Origin: RYN-111 sp963760125
Lineage (GTDB): Bacteria; Actinomycetota; Actinomycetes; Mycobacteriales; SCTD01
Direction of reading: 5' to 3'
DNA length: 64,000 nucleotides
NCBI GenBank assembly: GCA_963760125.1
Contig: CAVXBV010000014.1
Coordinates: 124,001-188,000 of the forward strand
Below, in pieces: positions 36,836 through 44,606 of this stretch (within the stretch, counting starts at the first letter, position 1; every line of letters starts with the position of its first letter). The notes beneath the pieces are model-generated. The model did not search any database, had not been told where the DNA came from, and was given only the letters and a program-made list of their open reading frames with translations. A program made the translations under genes and the position numbers.

Positions 36836-37257
36836 CGCTTCACCGCCGCGACGTCGAGCTTGACGCTCGCCAGGGCCTCCTGCGGCACAGGGGGGATCGC
36901 CTTCGTCACCTGCTTCTTGCCGAGCAGTCCGGCGACCGCGGCGAGCAGCAGCAGGCTGCCGGCGACGACCAGGGCGGCAGCCCAGGCAGGTAGCACGAGG
37001 TCGAGAGCCAGCACGGCGGCGGCGACCAGGCACCCGACGGCGTAGAGCGCCACGACGCCGGCGCCCCCGAACAGGCCGACACCGATCCCGGCCCGCTTGC
37101 CCTTCTGGGCCATCTCGACCTGGGCGAGCTTGATCTCGTCACGGACGAGCTGACTGGTCTGCTCGGTGAGGCGGGAGAGGAGTACCCCGAGCGGGACGTC
37201 CTGGGTGCTCACCTCAGAGCCTTCGCGGGGAGCAGGGCGGTGGAGAGCAAAGGTCAT
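36832..37257 (-). CDS. Phage-holin-like (holin-X/DUF1469) membrane protein
   Basis: A protein of up to 141 residues with the pattern LLSRLTEQTSQLVRDEIKLAQVEMAQKGKRAGIGVGLFGGAGVV, followed by two membrane helices (about residues 52-74 and 80-105). This is the actinobacterial holin-X/DUF1469 family, a host membrane protein rather than a phage lysis gene. The start at 37257 is given; a GTG at 37212 would remove 15 residues. It heads the three-gene run ending in DUF4235. It lies 83 nt downstream of ftsQ. Confidence 0.85.
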   Translation of the reverse strand: MTFALHRPAPREGSEVSTQDVPLGVLLSRLTEQTSQLVRDEIKLAQVEMAQKGKRAGIGVGLFGGAGVVALYAVGCLVAAAVLALDLVLPAWAAALVVAGSLLLLAAVAGLLGKKQVTKAIPPVPQEALASVKLDVAAVKR

Positions 37258-37340
37258 GCGATCGGCCTTCCCGACAGACAGCGCGGTCTAACGTCCGAGC
37301 AAGATCACATCACGGGAGGCAGGCCGACGCGCGAACGCGC

Positions 37341-38069
37341 TCAGCGCCGGCTGACCACGCCCGGCGCGCTGACGTCGTACACCGTGCCGGGCAGGCGCAG
37401 CAGCGCCAGCACGGCCGAGGCCTTGGTGGCAGCGTCGGTAGGCCCGCCCCAGAGGATCGTCCGGTTGTCCCGGAGCACCAGCGTGACCTGCTCCGAGGTG
37501 GGCGCCCGCAAGACGCCGAGCCGGCCCGTGATGTCCGCGGGCAGGTCGCGAAGGACGGCGAGAGCCGAGGCGGTGGCCTCGTGAGAACCGCTCCGTAGCC
37601 GGAACAACCCGCGCGGGGGTGTCGCCGAGCGGGCCACCTCGACGCCGTCGGCGTCGAGCAGACCGAAGCCCCCGCCGCCCTCGAGCGCCACCACCGGGAC
37701 GCGCTCGATGACCGTGATGCGCAGCGTGTGCGGCCAGGACCGGGTGACCTCGGCGCGGGCCACCGGGGCGAGCCGCTCGACCCGCCGGACGACCGCGGCT
37801 ATGTCGACCCGCGCCAGGGGCGTGCCGGGCGAGACCTGTGCCGCCGCCACCACCTGGGCTGCCGGCAGCCGGGACTCACCCGTGACCGCCACGGTGCGCA
37901 CGGCGAGGACCGAGGAGGACAGCAGCAGCCACCCGAGCAGGGCCAGGGGCACCGCCACGGCCAGTCCCAGGCCCGCCCGCCGCAGGCGCGCGTGGCGCCG
38001 GACGGACCGCTCCGCCTCGGCCCTGGCCCGCAGCCGAGGGCCTGCCTCGACGAGCGGCGTGCGGCTCAC
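37341..38069 (-). CDS. ftsQ: Cell division protein FtsQ
   Basis: A 242-residue bitopic membrane protein. A short basic cytoplasmic N-terminus is followed by one membrane helix (about residues 32-52), a POTRA domain (VLAVRTVAVTGESRLPAAQVVAAAQV through SWPHTLRITVIERVPVVAL), and the FtsQ beta domain. FtsQ links the early and late divisome with FtsL and FtsB. GTG 38069 overlaps the murC stop by 4 nt. It is the last gene of the core dcw run; ftsZ, usually next, is 3.58 kb away. Confidence 0.93.
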   Translation of the reverse strand: MSRTPLVEAGPRLRARAEAERSVRRHARLRRAGLGLAVAVPLALLGWLLLSSSVLAVRTVAVTGESRLPAAQVVAAAQVSPGTPLARVDIAAVVRRVERLAPVARAEVTRSWPHTLRITVIERVPVVALEGGGGFGLLDADGVEVARSATPPRGLFRLRSGSHEATASALAVLRDLPADITGRLGVLRAPTSEQVTLVLRDNRTILWGGPTDAATKASAVLALLRLPGTVYDVSAPGVVSRR

Positions 38070-39436
38070 GGGCGCTCCTCGTTGAGCAACCGGAGGACTT
38101 CCGGGCCGATCTGCGTGACGTCGCCTGCCCCGAGCGTGACCAGGAGATCGCCCGGGGAGAGCCGATGCGCCGCCTCCTGCGGCACGGCGCTCCACGACGG
38201 CTCGAACAGGACGTGGTTCGGCGCCAAGAGCACGGCTTCGGCGACCAGGGCCCCGGTGACCCCCGGGATCGGGTCCTCGCGGGCGCCGTACACGTCCATG
38301 ACGATGACGTCGTCGGCGAGGGCGAGGGCGTCTCCGAACTCGGCGGCGAAGGTCGCGGTCCGCGAGTACATGTGCGGCTGGAAAACCACCACCAGTCGGC
38401 CCTGACCGGCGACGTCGCGCGCGGCGAGCAGCTGGGCGCGGACCTCCGTGGGGTGGTGGGCGTAGTCGTCGTAGACGCGGACGCCTCCTGCCGTCCCCTT
38501 CAGCTCCATCCGGCGGCGCACGCCGCTGAAGCCGGCCAGGCCCTCGATCAGCGCCTCCGCCTGCAGTCCCGCCTCCAGCCCCGCGAGCAGCGCGGCAGCG
38601 CTGTTGCGGGCCTGGTGGACCCCCGCCACCGACAGGGCGACGCGCCCCAGGTCGCGGCCGTCCAGCACGGCGGTGTACGACGAACCGCCGGCGCCCGAGG
38701 CCAGGTCCTGCAGGCGGAGGTCGGCGCCGTCGGCCGTGCCGTAGGTGCGGACGCGCAGACCACGCGCGCGCGCCGGGCCGGCCAGCGCCGCAGCCCCCTC
38801 GTCGTCCGCGCACAGGACGAGGAAGCCGGTCACGGTGTCGACGAAGTCGGTAAAGGCCGCGACGTACGCCTGCGCCGTGCCGTGGTGGTCGAGGTGGTCC
38901 GGCTCGACGTTCGTGACGATCGCGCCGTCGGGGCGGTAGGCCAGGAACGATCCGTCGCTCTCGTCGGCCTCGATGACGAACAGCGCGCCGGAGCCGTGGT
39001 GGGCGTTGCTCCCGGCCTCGTTGAGGTCTCCGCCGATGGCGAAGGACGGATCGACCCCGCAGTGCTGCGCCGCGACCGTGAGCATCGACGTCGTGGAGGT
39101 CTTGCCGTGGGTCCCGGCCACCGCCACGGCGCGGTACCCCACGAGGAGCAGGGCGAGGGCCTCGGCCCGTCGCAGCACCTCGATGCCCTGCGCACGCGCG
39201 GCAGCGAGCTCGGGGTTGCTCTCGCGGATGGCGGTGGAGACCACGACGGTGGTGGCCCCGGTGACGTGCTCCGCGTCATGGCCGACGTACACGTCGGCCC
39301 CGAGCGCGCGCAGGGCGGCGACTGCCGTCGAGTCCTTGGCGTCGCTGCCGGACACGGAGGTGCCGCGGGCGAGCAGCACCCGGGCGATGCCGCTCATGCC
39401 GGCACCACCGATCCCCACCAGGTGGACGCGGGTCAC
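38066..39436 (-). CDS. murC: UDP-MurNAc--L-alanine ligase
   Basis: A 456-residue Mur ligase that adds L-Ala to UDP-MurNAc with ATP. The N-terminal Rossmann domain is VHLVGIGGAGMSGIA, the ATP P-loop is VAGTHGKTSTTSM, and the Mur motifs EADESDGSF and NVEPDHLDHHGT follow. The C-terminal domain has VYDDYAHHPTEVRAQL. All the catalytic parts are present. Both ends overlap neighbouring dcw genes by 4 nt. Confidence 0.97.
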   Translation of the reverse strand: MTRVHLVGIGGAGMSGIARVLLARGTSVSGSDAKDSTAVAALRALGADVYVGHDAEHVTGATTVVVSTAIRESNPELAAARAQGIEVLRRAEALALLLVGYRAVAVAGTHGKTSTTSMLTVAAQHCGVDPSFAIGGDLNEAGSNAHHGSGALFVIEADESDGSFLAYRPDGAIVTNVEPDHLDHHGTAQAYVAAFTDFVDTVTGFLVLCADDEGAAALAGPARARGLRVRTYGTADGADLRLQDLASGAGGSSYTAVLDGRDLGRVALSVAGVHQARNSAAALLAGLEAGLQAEALIEGLAGFSGVRRRMELKGTAGGVRVYDDYAHHPTEVRAQLLAARDVAGQGRLVVVFQPHMYSRTATFAAEFGDALALADDVIVMDVYGAREDPIPGVTGALVAEAVLLAPNHVLFEPSWSAVPQEAAHRLSPGDLLVTLGAGDVTQIGPEVLRLLNEERP

Positions 39437-40518
39437 GTGATCGCCCCCAGCACCAGGCCCGCGAGGGCGTCGTCGGCGTCCCGTCGCCCGTGCCCTGAGG
39501 CGGCCCCCGACATGGTGGCGAGCCGCTCGGGATCGGCCAGCAGGGGGAGCACGGTGCTCAGCAGCAGGTCCGCGTCCAGGGCTGCGTCCTCGACGAGCAC
39601 CCCTCCCCCGGCCGCGATCGTGGGCTCGGCGTTGAGGACCTGCTCGCCATTGCCGATCGGCAGGGGCACGTAGACGGCCGGCAGGCCGACCGCCGCGAGC
39701 TCCGCGCAGGTCATGGCGCCGGAGCGGCACAGGACCAGGTCCGCGGCGGCGTAGACCTGGGCCATCCCGTCGACGTAGTCGAGGACGTGATGGGTGGAGG
39801 GGGCGTCCGGTCCGAGCGCCTCCCGCACGGACCCCGCCAGCTTCGGTCCCGTGATGTGCAGGACCTGGACGCCGGCCTCCGCCAGGCGGAGGGCGGCACC
39901 GACGACCGCGTCGTTGATCCGCTGCGCGCCCTGCGAGCCACCGGTGACGAGCAGCACGGGACCGGGTCCCAGCCCGAGCGCGGCGCGGGCGCCGGGCCGC
40001 TCAGCCGTCCGGTCGAGACCGGAGATCGCCTGCCGCAGCGGGATTCCCACCAGGTGAGCGTCGGTGAGCGCCCCGGGTACGGCGGCCGCGACCGTCCTGG
40101 CCCAGCGGGCCCCGAGGCGGTTGGCCAGACCGGCGCGAGCGTTGGCCTCGTGGACGACGATCGGTGTACCGCGACGCCAGGCGGCGATGTAGGCCGGGAC
40201 GGAGACGTAACCGCCGAAGCCGACGACGACGTCCGCGTCGACCGCGTCGAGGTGCGCCCGAGCCGTGCGGATCGCGGTGAGCAAGCGGCTCGGCACGCGG
40301 AGCAGGTCGAGGGTCGGGCGGCGCGGCAGCGGCACCTTCGGGACGACGACGAGCTCATAGCCGCGCAGGGGCACGAGCCTCGCCTCGAGTCCCTCCGCCG
40401 TGCCGAAGGCGGAGACGCCCACGGTCGGGTCGAGGCGGCGCAGGGCGTCGGCGGTGTTCAGCATCGGCTCGACGTGGCCGGCCGAGCCACCGCCCGCCAG
40501 GACGACGTGGACGGTCAC
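39433..40518 (-). CDS. murG: UDP-GlcNAc:lipid I N-acetylglucosaminyltransferase
   Basis: A 361-residue GT28 glycosyltransferase that converts lipid I to lipid II at the inner membrane face. The N-terminal GGGSAGHVEPML (in place of the more common GGTAGH) is the acceptor-side loop. GFGGYVSVPAYIAAW, HEANARAGLANR, VTGGSQGAQRIND and the C-terminal donor motif CRSGAMTCAELAAVGLPAVYVPLP are present. It lies between ftsW and murC, overlapping both. Confidence 0.96.
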   Translation of the reverse strand: MTVHVVLAGGGSAGHVEPMLNTADALRRLDPTVGVSAFGTAEGLEARLVPLRGYELVVVPKVPLPRRPTLDLLRVPSRLLTAIRTARAHLDAVDADVVVGFGGYVSVPAYIAAWRRGTPIVVHEANARAGLANRLGARWARTVAAAVPGALTDAHLVGIPLRQAISGLDRTAERPGARAALGLGPGPVLLVTGGSQGAQRINDAVVGAALRLAEAGVQVLHITGPKLAGSVREALGPDAPSTHHVLDYVDGMAQVYAAADLVLCRSGAMTCAELAAVGLPAVYVPLPIGNGEQVLNAEPTIAAGGGVLVEDAALDADLLLSTVLPLLADPERLATMSGAASGHGRRDADDALAGLVLGAIT

Positions 40519-41819
40519 GGCCGCCGAGCCACCGATCTGCGAGCCGGGGCGCCGACCGGCCGGGGACGCCGCTGCGGCGGAACCGGGGTCGGGCGACGTA
40601 CGGCCGCGGGCACCGGGGGGGCGGCGGAGCGGAAGAAACGGGCGAACCGACCCTTCAGGGTCCCCTGACGGGCGTCCAGGGCAGCGCGGGCCCCGGGCTC
40701 GTCGCGAGCGAACGACAGCAGGATGCCGATGGCGACGAGCATCGGCAGCAGCGCCGAGCCGCCGAAGGAGATGAACGGCAGCGGGATGCCGGTGATGGGC
40801 ACCAGGCCGACGACGGTCCCCATGTTCACCAGGGCCTGCACGGCGATCCAGACGGTGATCCCGCTGGCGGCCAACCGCGAGAAGGGATCGGTCGTGCGCT
40901 TGGCGATCCGCAGACCGGCGTAGGTCAACGTGGCGAACAGCAGCAGCACCGTCAGGGTGCCGAGCAGCCCGAGCTCCTCCCCGATGATGGCGTAGACGTA
41001 GTCGGTGTAGGGGTTGGGCAGGCCCCCGGACCACTTCTCGCGCGACGCGCCCAGGCCCACGCCGAACCACCCGCCGGCTCCGAGCGCCTGGAGCCCCTGG
41101 CAGGCCTGGTAGCCGCCCTCGAGGCGCTGGTGGGGCGCACAGGGGTTCAGGAAGTGCATCAGCCGCTCGAGGCGGTACGGCTCGGTGACGGCGAGGATCC
41201 CACCCAGGACGAGGGCCGTGCCGCCGAGCGCCGCGAACACCCTCCCCGGGGCGCCGACCACCCAGAGCAGGGCCATCGTGATGGAGGTGACGACGATCGT
41301 GGTGCCCATGTCCGGCTCGAGCATGACCAGGACAGCCACGACCCCCACCACTGGCACGAGCGGCACGAGCAGGTGCTTCCACTCGCCGAGGAGCTTGCGC
41401 TTGCGGACCAGCAGGTCCGAGCCCCACAGGATGATCCCCAGCTTGGCGAGCTCGCTGGGCTGGAGGTTGAGGCCACCGGGCAACGGGATCCAGCGCGTCG
41501 CCCCGTCGACCCCTCGCCCGATCCCCGGCACCAGGACGAGGACCAGCAGGCCGATCGTCCCGAGGAGCAGGGGCGTGCCGAGGTGGCGCCAGACCCGGGC
41601 GGGGATCCGCGACGCGACCCACAGCCCCGGCAGCCCCAGGACCATGAAGAACCCCTGCTTCAGGGCGATCGCGTACGCGTTGTTGTACGTCGAGTAGGAC
41701 CGGACGCTGGAGGCCGAGAGCACCATGACGAAGCCGATGGCGAGCAGGAGCCCGGTGCACACCGCGACGAGGTAGTACGACGCCAGGGGCCGCTGCAACA
41801 CCGGCCGGGGGGCGCTCAC
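40515..41819 (-). CDS. ftsW: Peptidoglycan polymerase FtsW (SEDS)
   Basis: A 434-residue SEDS protein with about ten membrane helices. Family marks are SYLVAV-type first helix, GATRWIPLPGGLNLQPSELAKL with the functional loop, EPDMGTT, the PNPYTDYVYAIIGEELGLLG loop, and LPFISFGGSAL near the end. The C-terminal ~60 residues are an Arg/Pro-rich cytoplasmic tail. FtsW makes septal glycan with FtsI. GTG 41819 overlaps the murD stop. Confidence 0.96.
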   Translation of the reverse strand: MSAPRPVLQRPLASYYLVAVCTGLLLAIGFVMVLSASSVRSYSTYNNAYAIALKQGFFMVLGLPGLWVASRIPARVWRHLGTPLLLGTIGLLVLVLVPGIGRGVDGATRWIPLPGGLNLQPSELAKLGIILWGSDLLVRKRKLLGEWKHLLVPLVPVVGVVAVLVMLEPDMGTTIVVTSITMALLWVVGAPGRVFAALGGTALVLGGILAVTEPYRLERLMHFLNPCAPHQRLEGGYQACQGLQALGAGGWFGVGLGASREKWSGGLPNPYTDYVYAIIGEELGLLGTLTVLLLFATLTYAGLRIAKRTTDPFSRLAASGITVWIAVQALVNMGTVVGLVPITGIPLPFISFGGSALLPMLVAIGILLSFARDEPGARAALDARQGTLKGRFARFFRSAAPPVPAAVRRPTPVPPQRRPRPVGAPARRSVARRP

Positions 41820-43153
41820 GCCCTGGCCCGCACGGCCGCGGCGAACAGGTCGCCCCGTTCGGCGTAGTCGCGGAAGCAGTCCATCGAGGCAGCCGCCGGA
41901 GCGAGCAGGACGGTGTCCCCCGGCTGCGACAGGGCTCGGGCTGCCTGAACCACCTCGTCCATGGCCCCAGTGTCGAGGCGGCTGACCTGAACGACGGGGA
42001 CATCGGGTGCGTGTCGCGCGAGCGCCGCGGCGATCGGGGCGCGATCGGTCCCCAGCAGCACCACCGCGCGCAGGCGAGGAGCAGCCTGCTGGACCAGCTC
42101 CTCCACGTCCGCGCCCTTGAGGAGTCCCCCGGCGATCCACACGACGGGGGCGTACGACGCCAGGGACGCGGCCGCGGCGTGCGGGTTGGTCGCCTTGCTG
42201 TCGTCGACCCACCGGACGCCGTCGATCTCCGCGACGAGCGCGTTGCGGTGCGCCTGCGGCAGGTAGCCCCGCAGGCCGTCGCGGACGGCGTCCGCGGACA
42301 CCCCGTGTGCGCGGGCCAAGGTGGCAGCCGCGAGCGCGTTCGCGACGTTGTGGTCGCCGGGCAGGGCGATGTCGGCCAGGGTCGCGAGCTCGGTCGCCTC
42401 GCCCGCGACATCGGCGAAGGCGCGGTCCACGACCAGGTCCTCGACCACACCGACCTGGTCCGCGCGGGGGCTGCGCAGGGTGAAGGAGACCTGCCGGGTC
42501 CCTGCCTCGTCCAGCACGCGACGGACCCGCTCGTCGTCGGCGTTGCCGATGGCCACCTCGGCCTCGAGAACCCGTGCCTTCGCTGCGGTGTAGGCCGGGA
42601 AGGAACCGTGCCAGTCGACGTGGTCGTCCGCCAGGTTGAGCAGGGCACCGGCTCGAGGACGGAGGGTCGAGGACCAGTGCAGCTGGAAGCTGGACAGCTC
42701 GACGGCGAGGACGTCGTACGGGTCGTCAGCGAGCACGGCGTCGAGCAAGGGGAGCCCCACGTTGCCCGCCGCGACAGCCCGGTGACCGGCCGCGCGCAGG
42801 ATCGACTCCAGCATCGTCACGGTGGTGGTCTTGCCGTTGGTGCCGGTCACGGCCAGCCACGGCGCTGCCCCCGGGCCGCGCAGCCGCCAGGCCAGCTCAA
42901 CCTCGCCGATGACCTCGACGCCGCGAGCGGCCGCCTGGAGCAGCACCGGGGTCGTCGGCCGGAAGCCCGGGGACGTGACGACGAGCGCCACCTCGTCGGG
43001 CAGCGTGCGCTGGACGACGACGCCGTCCAGCACGTCGACCTTGTCATCGACCACGGTGACGTCGGCCCCGAGGCGGCGCAGCGCACGGGCGGCCGCCGTT
43101 CCGGAGATCCCGGCGCCGGCGACGACGACCGGCCTGCCTGCCCAGTCGGGCAT
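41816..43153 (-). CDS. murD: UDP-MurNAc-L-Ala--D-glutamate ligase
   Basis: A 445-residue Mur ligase that adds D-Glu. The N-terminal domain is VVAGAGISGTAAARAL, the P-loop VTGTNGKTTTVTML, followed by ELSSFQLHWS, NLADDHVDWH, and the C-terminal WVDDSKATNPHAAAASL and LLAPAAASMDCFRDYAERGDLF. Length is typical. ATG 43153 overlaps the mraY stop (TGATG). Confidence 0.96.
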   Translation of the reverse strand: MPDWAGRPVVVAGAGISGTAAARALRRLGADVTVVDDKVDVLDGVVVQRTLPDEVALVVTSPGFRPTTPVLLQAAARGVEVIGEVELAWRLRGPGAAPWLAVTGTNGKTTTVTMLESILRAAGHRAVAAGNVGLPLLDAVLADDPYDVLAVELSSFQLHWSSTLRPRAGALLNLADDHVDWHGSFPAYTAAKARVLEAEVAIGNADDERVRRVLDEAGTRQVSFTLRSPRADQVGVVEDLVVDRAFADVAGEATELATLADIALPGDHNVANALAAATLARAHGVSADAVRDGLRGYLPQAHRNALVAEIDGVRWVDDSKATNPHAAAASLASYAPVVWIAGGLLKGADVEELVQQAAPRLRAVVLLGTDRAPIAAALARHAPDVPVVQVSRLDTGAMDEVVQAARALSQPGDTVLLAPAAASMDCFRDYAERGDLFAAAVRARA

Positions 43154-44235
43154 CAGCCGAGGGAGCCGTTCGACAGGAACTCGGCGTAGAACAGCCCCAG
43201 CCCGAACGCCACGCCCAGACCGGCGATGATCCAGAAGCGGACGATGACGGTGTTCTCTGCCCAGCCGGCCAGCTCGAAGTGGTGGTGGATCGGAGCCATC
43301 CGGAAGACCCGCTTGCGCGTCACCTTGAAGAAGCCGATCTGAATGATCACCGAGAGCGTCTCCATGACGAACAGCCCGCCGATGACCACGAGCAGCAGCT
43401 CGGTGCGGGTGGCGATGGCCAGCCCGGCGAACAGGCCGCCGAGGGCGAGCGACCCCGTGTCGCCCATGAAGATCTTGGCGGGCGAGGCGTTCCACCACAG
43501 GAACCCGAAGCAGGCACCCATGGCTGCTGCGGCCACGATGGCGAGGTCGAGCGGGTCGCGGGTCTCGTAACAGCCCCCCACGGGCGCCAGGACGCACGAG
43601 TTGCCGAACTGCCAGAACGCGATGATGACGTAGGACGCCAGCACCATCACCGACGTGCCGGTGGCCAACCCGTCGAGCCCGTCGGTGAGGTTCACCGCGT
43701 TCGACGTGGCCGTGATGACGAGGTAGGCGAACAGCACGAAACCGGCCGTCCCGAGCCCGATCCCGGCGTAGTCCCGCACGAACGACAGGTGCGTCGAGGC
43801 AGGTGTGAGGCCCTCACGATCCGCGAACTGCAGGGCGAGGACGGCGAAGCCGACACCCGTGATCAGCTGGCCACCGAACTTCGCCAGCGCCGTGAGTCCG
43901 AGCGAGCGCTGCTTGCGGATCTTGATGAAGTCGTCGAGGAACCCCACCAGTCCGAGCGAGATCATCAGCCCGAGGACGAGCAGGCCACTGGCCGTCGGCC
44001 CACGGCCGGGGTGACGGAGGGCGACCAGGTGCGCGACGACGTACCCGATGACCGTGGCGAGGATGATGACCGAACCACCCATGGTCGGCGTTCCCCGCTT
44101 GGTGGCGTGGCTCGCCGGGCCGTCCTCGCGGATCTCCTGGCCGTAGCCCTGCCGCCGGAAGAACCGCACGATGACAGGGGTACCGAGCAGGCTGAGGATC
44201 AGCGCGGTCATGGCGGCGATGAGGACGGAGATCAT
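43153..44235 (-). CDS. mraY: Phospho-MurNAc-pentapeptide transferase MraY
   Basis: A 360-residue membrane enzyme with about ten helices that makes lipid I from UDP-MurNAc-pentapeptide and undecaprenyl phosphate. Active-site motifs are GFLDDFIKIRK, NLTDGLDGLA, and the MAPIHHHFE loop, all intact. Its ATG overlaps the stop of the MurF remnant by 4 nt, so it depends on that small frame for translational coupling. MraY normally uses the MurF product. Confidence 0.97.
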   Translation of the reverse strand: MISVLIAAMTALILSLLGTPVIVRFFRRQGYGQEIREDGPASHATKRGTPTMGGSVIILATVIGYVVAHLVALRHPGRGPTASGLLVLGLMISLGLVGFLDDFIKIRKQRSLGLTALAKFGGQLITGVGFAVLALQFADREGLTPASTHLSFVRDYAGIGLGTAGFVLFAYLVITATSNAVNLTDGLDGLATGTSVMVLASYVIIAFWQFGNSCVLAPVGGCYETRDPLDLAIVAAAAMGACFGFLWWNASPAKIFMGDTGSLALGGLFAGLAIATRTELLLVVIGGLFVMETLSVIIQIGFFKVTRKRVFRMAPIHHHFELAGWAENTVIVRFWIIAGLGVAFGLGLFYAEFLSNGSLG

Positions 44236-44606
44236 GCGGCTCCTCCGAGAGCGTTCAGGACCTCGGGAAGGCCGGCGACGAGGACGACGTCCTCGGACGT
44301 GAGTTCGGCGGTCAGGACAGCCAGCGCCGCGGACGGGTCGTCGACGTGACGCGACTCCTCGCCCCAGGAGCCCTCGAGCACAGCGCCGGCGTGCACCGCC
44401 CCCGCCTCCCCGACGACCAGCAGGGACGTGATGTCGAGGCGCACCAAGAACCTGCCGAGGTCCATGAGGTCCTCGCGAGCCGCACCGGGCACCGGACCGA
44501 GGACGGCGAAGGTCCGGCGGGACTTGCCCTCGCTCGCCACCGCCAGGTCGCGAAGGGCCTCACGCAGCGCCGCGACGTCCGCGGGCGCCGTGAGCAGCCG
44601 CGTCAT
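44232..44606 (-). CDS. Stand-alone MurF C-terminal domain (murF remnant)
   Basis: A 124-residue protein at the exact murF position. It matches only the C-terminal Mur-ligase domain of MurF: RRTFAVLG at residues 30-37, LVRLDITSLLVVG, the diagnostic EGSWGEES at 78-85, then HVDDPSAALAVLTAELTSEDVVLV. The N-terminal UDP-binding domain and the ATP P-loop domain (about 320 residues) are absent. The usual DAYNANP segment reads TAPADVA, and the KASR segment after DVVLV reads AGLPEV. ATG 44606 overlaps the murE stop (ATGA) and the stop overlaps mraY (ATGA), and the frame is clean. It cannot be a D-Ala-D-Ala ligase alone. It could be a relic kept for coupling, a regulatory domain, or half of a split enzyme. 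Confidence 0.8.
   Translation of the reverse strand: MTRLLTAPADVAALREALRDLAVASEGKSRRTFAVLGPVPGAAREDLMDLGRFLVRLDITSLLVVGEAGAVHAGAVLEGSWGEESRHVDDPSAALAVLTAELTSEDVVLVAGLPEVLNALGGAA

Noticed and set aside
36832..37257. Prophage signal from a holin-like gene
   Set aside because: The holin-X/DUF1469 family is a normal actinobacterial membrane protein found with DUF3618 and DUF4235; no other phage gene is near.
40518..44235. A hidden full-length murF in another frame near murD or mraY
   Set aside because: All coding space there is filled by ftsW, murD and mraY; no second P-loop of MurF type is seen in any frame.
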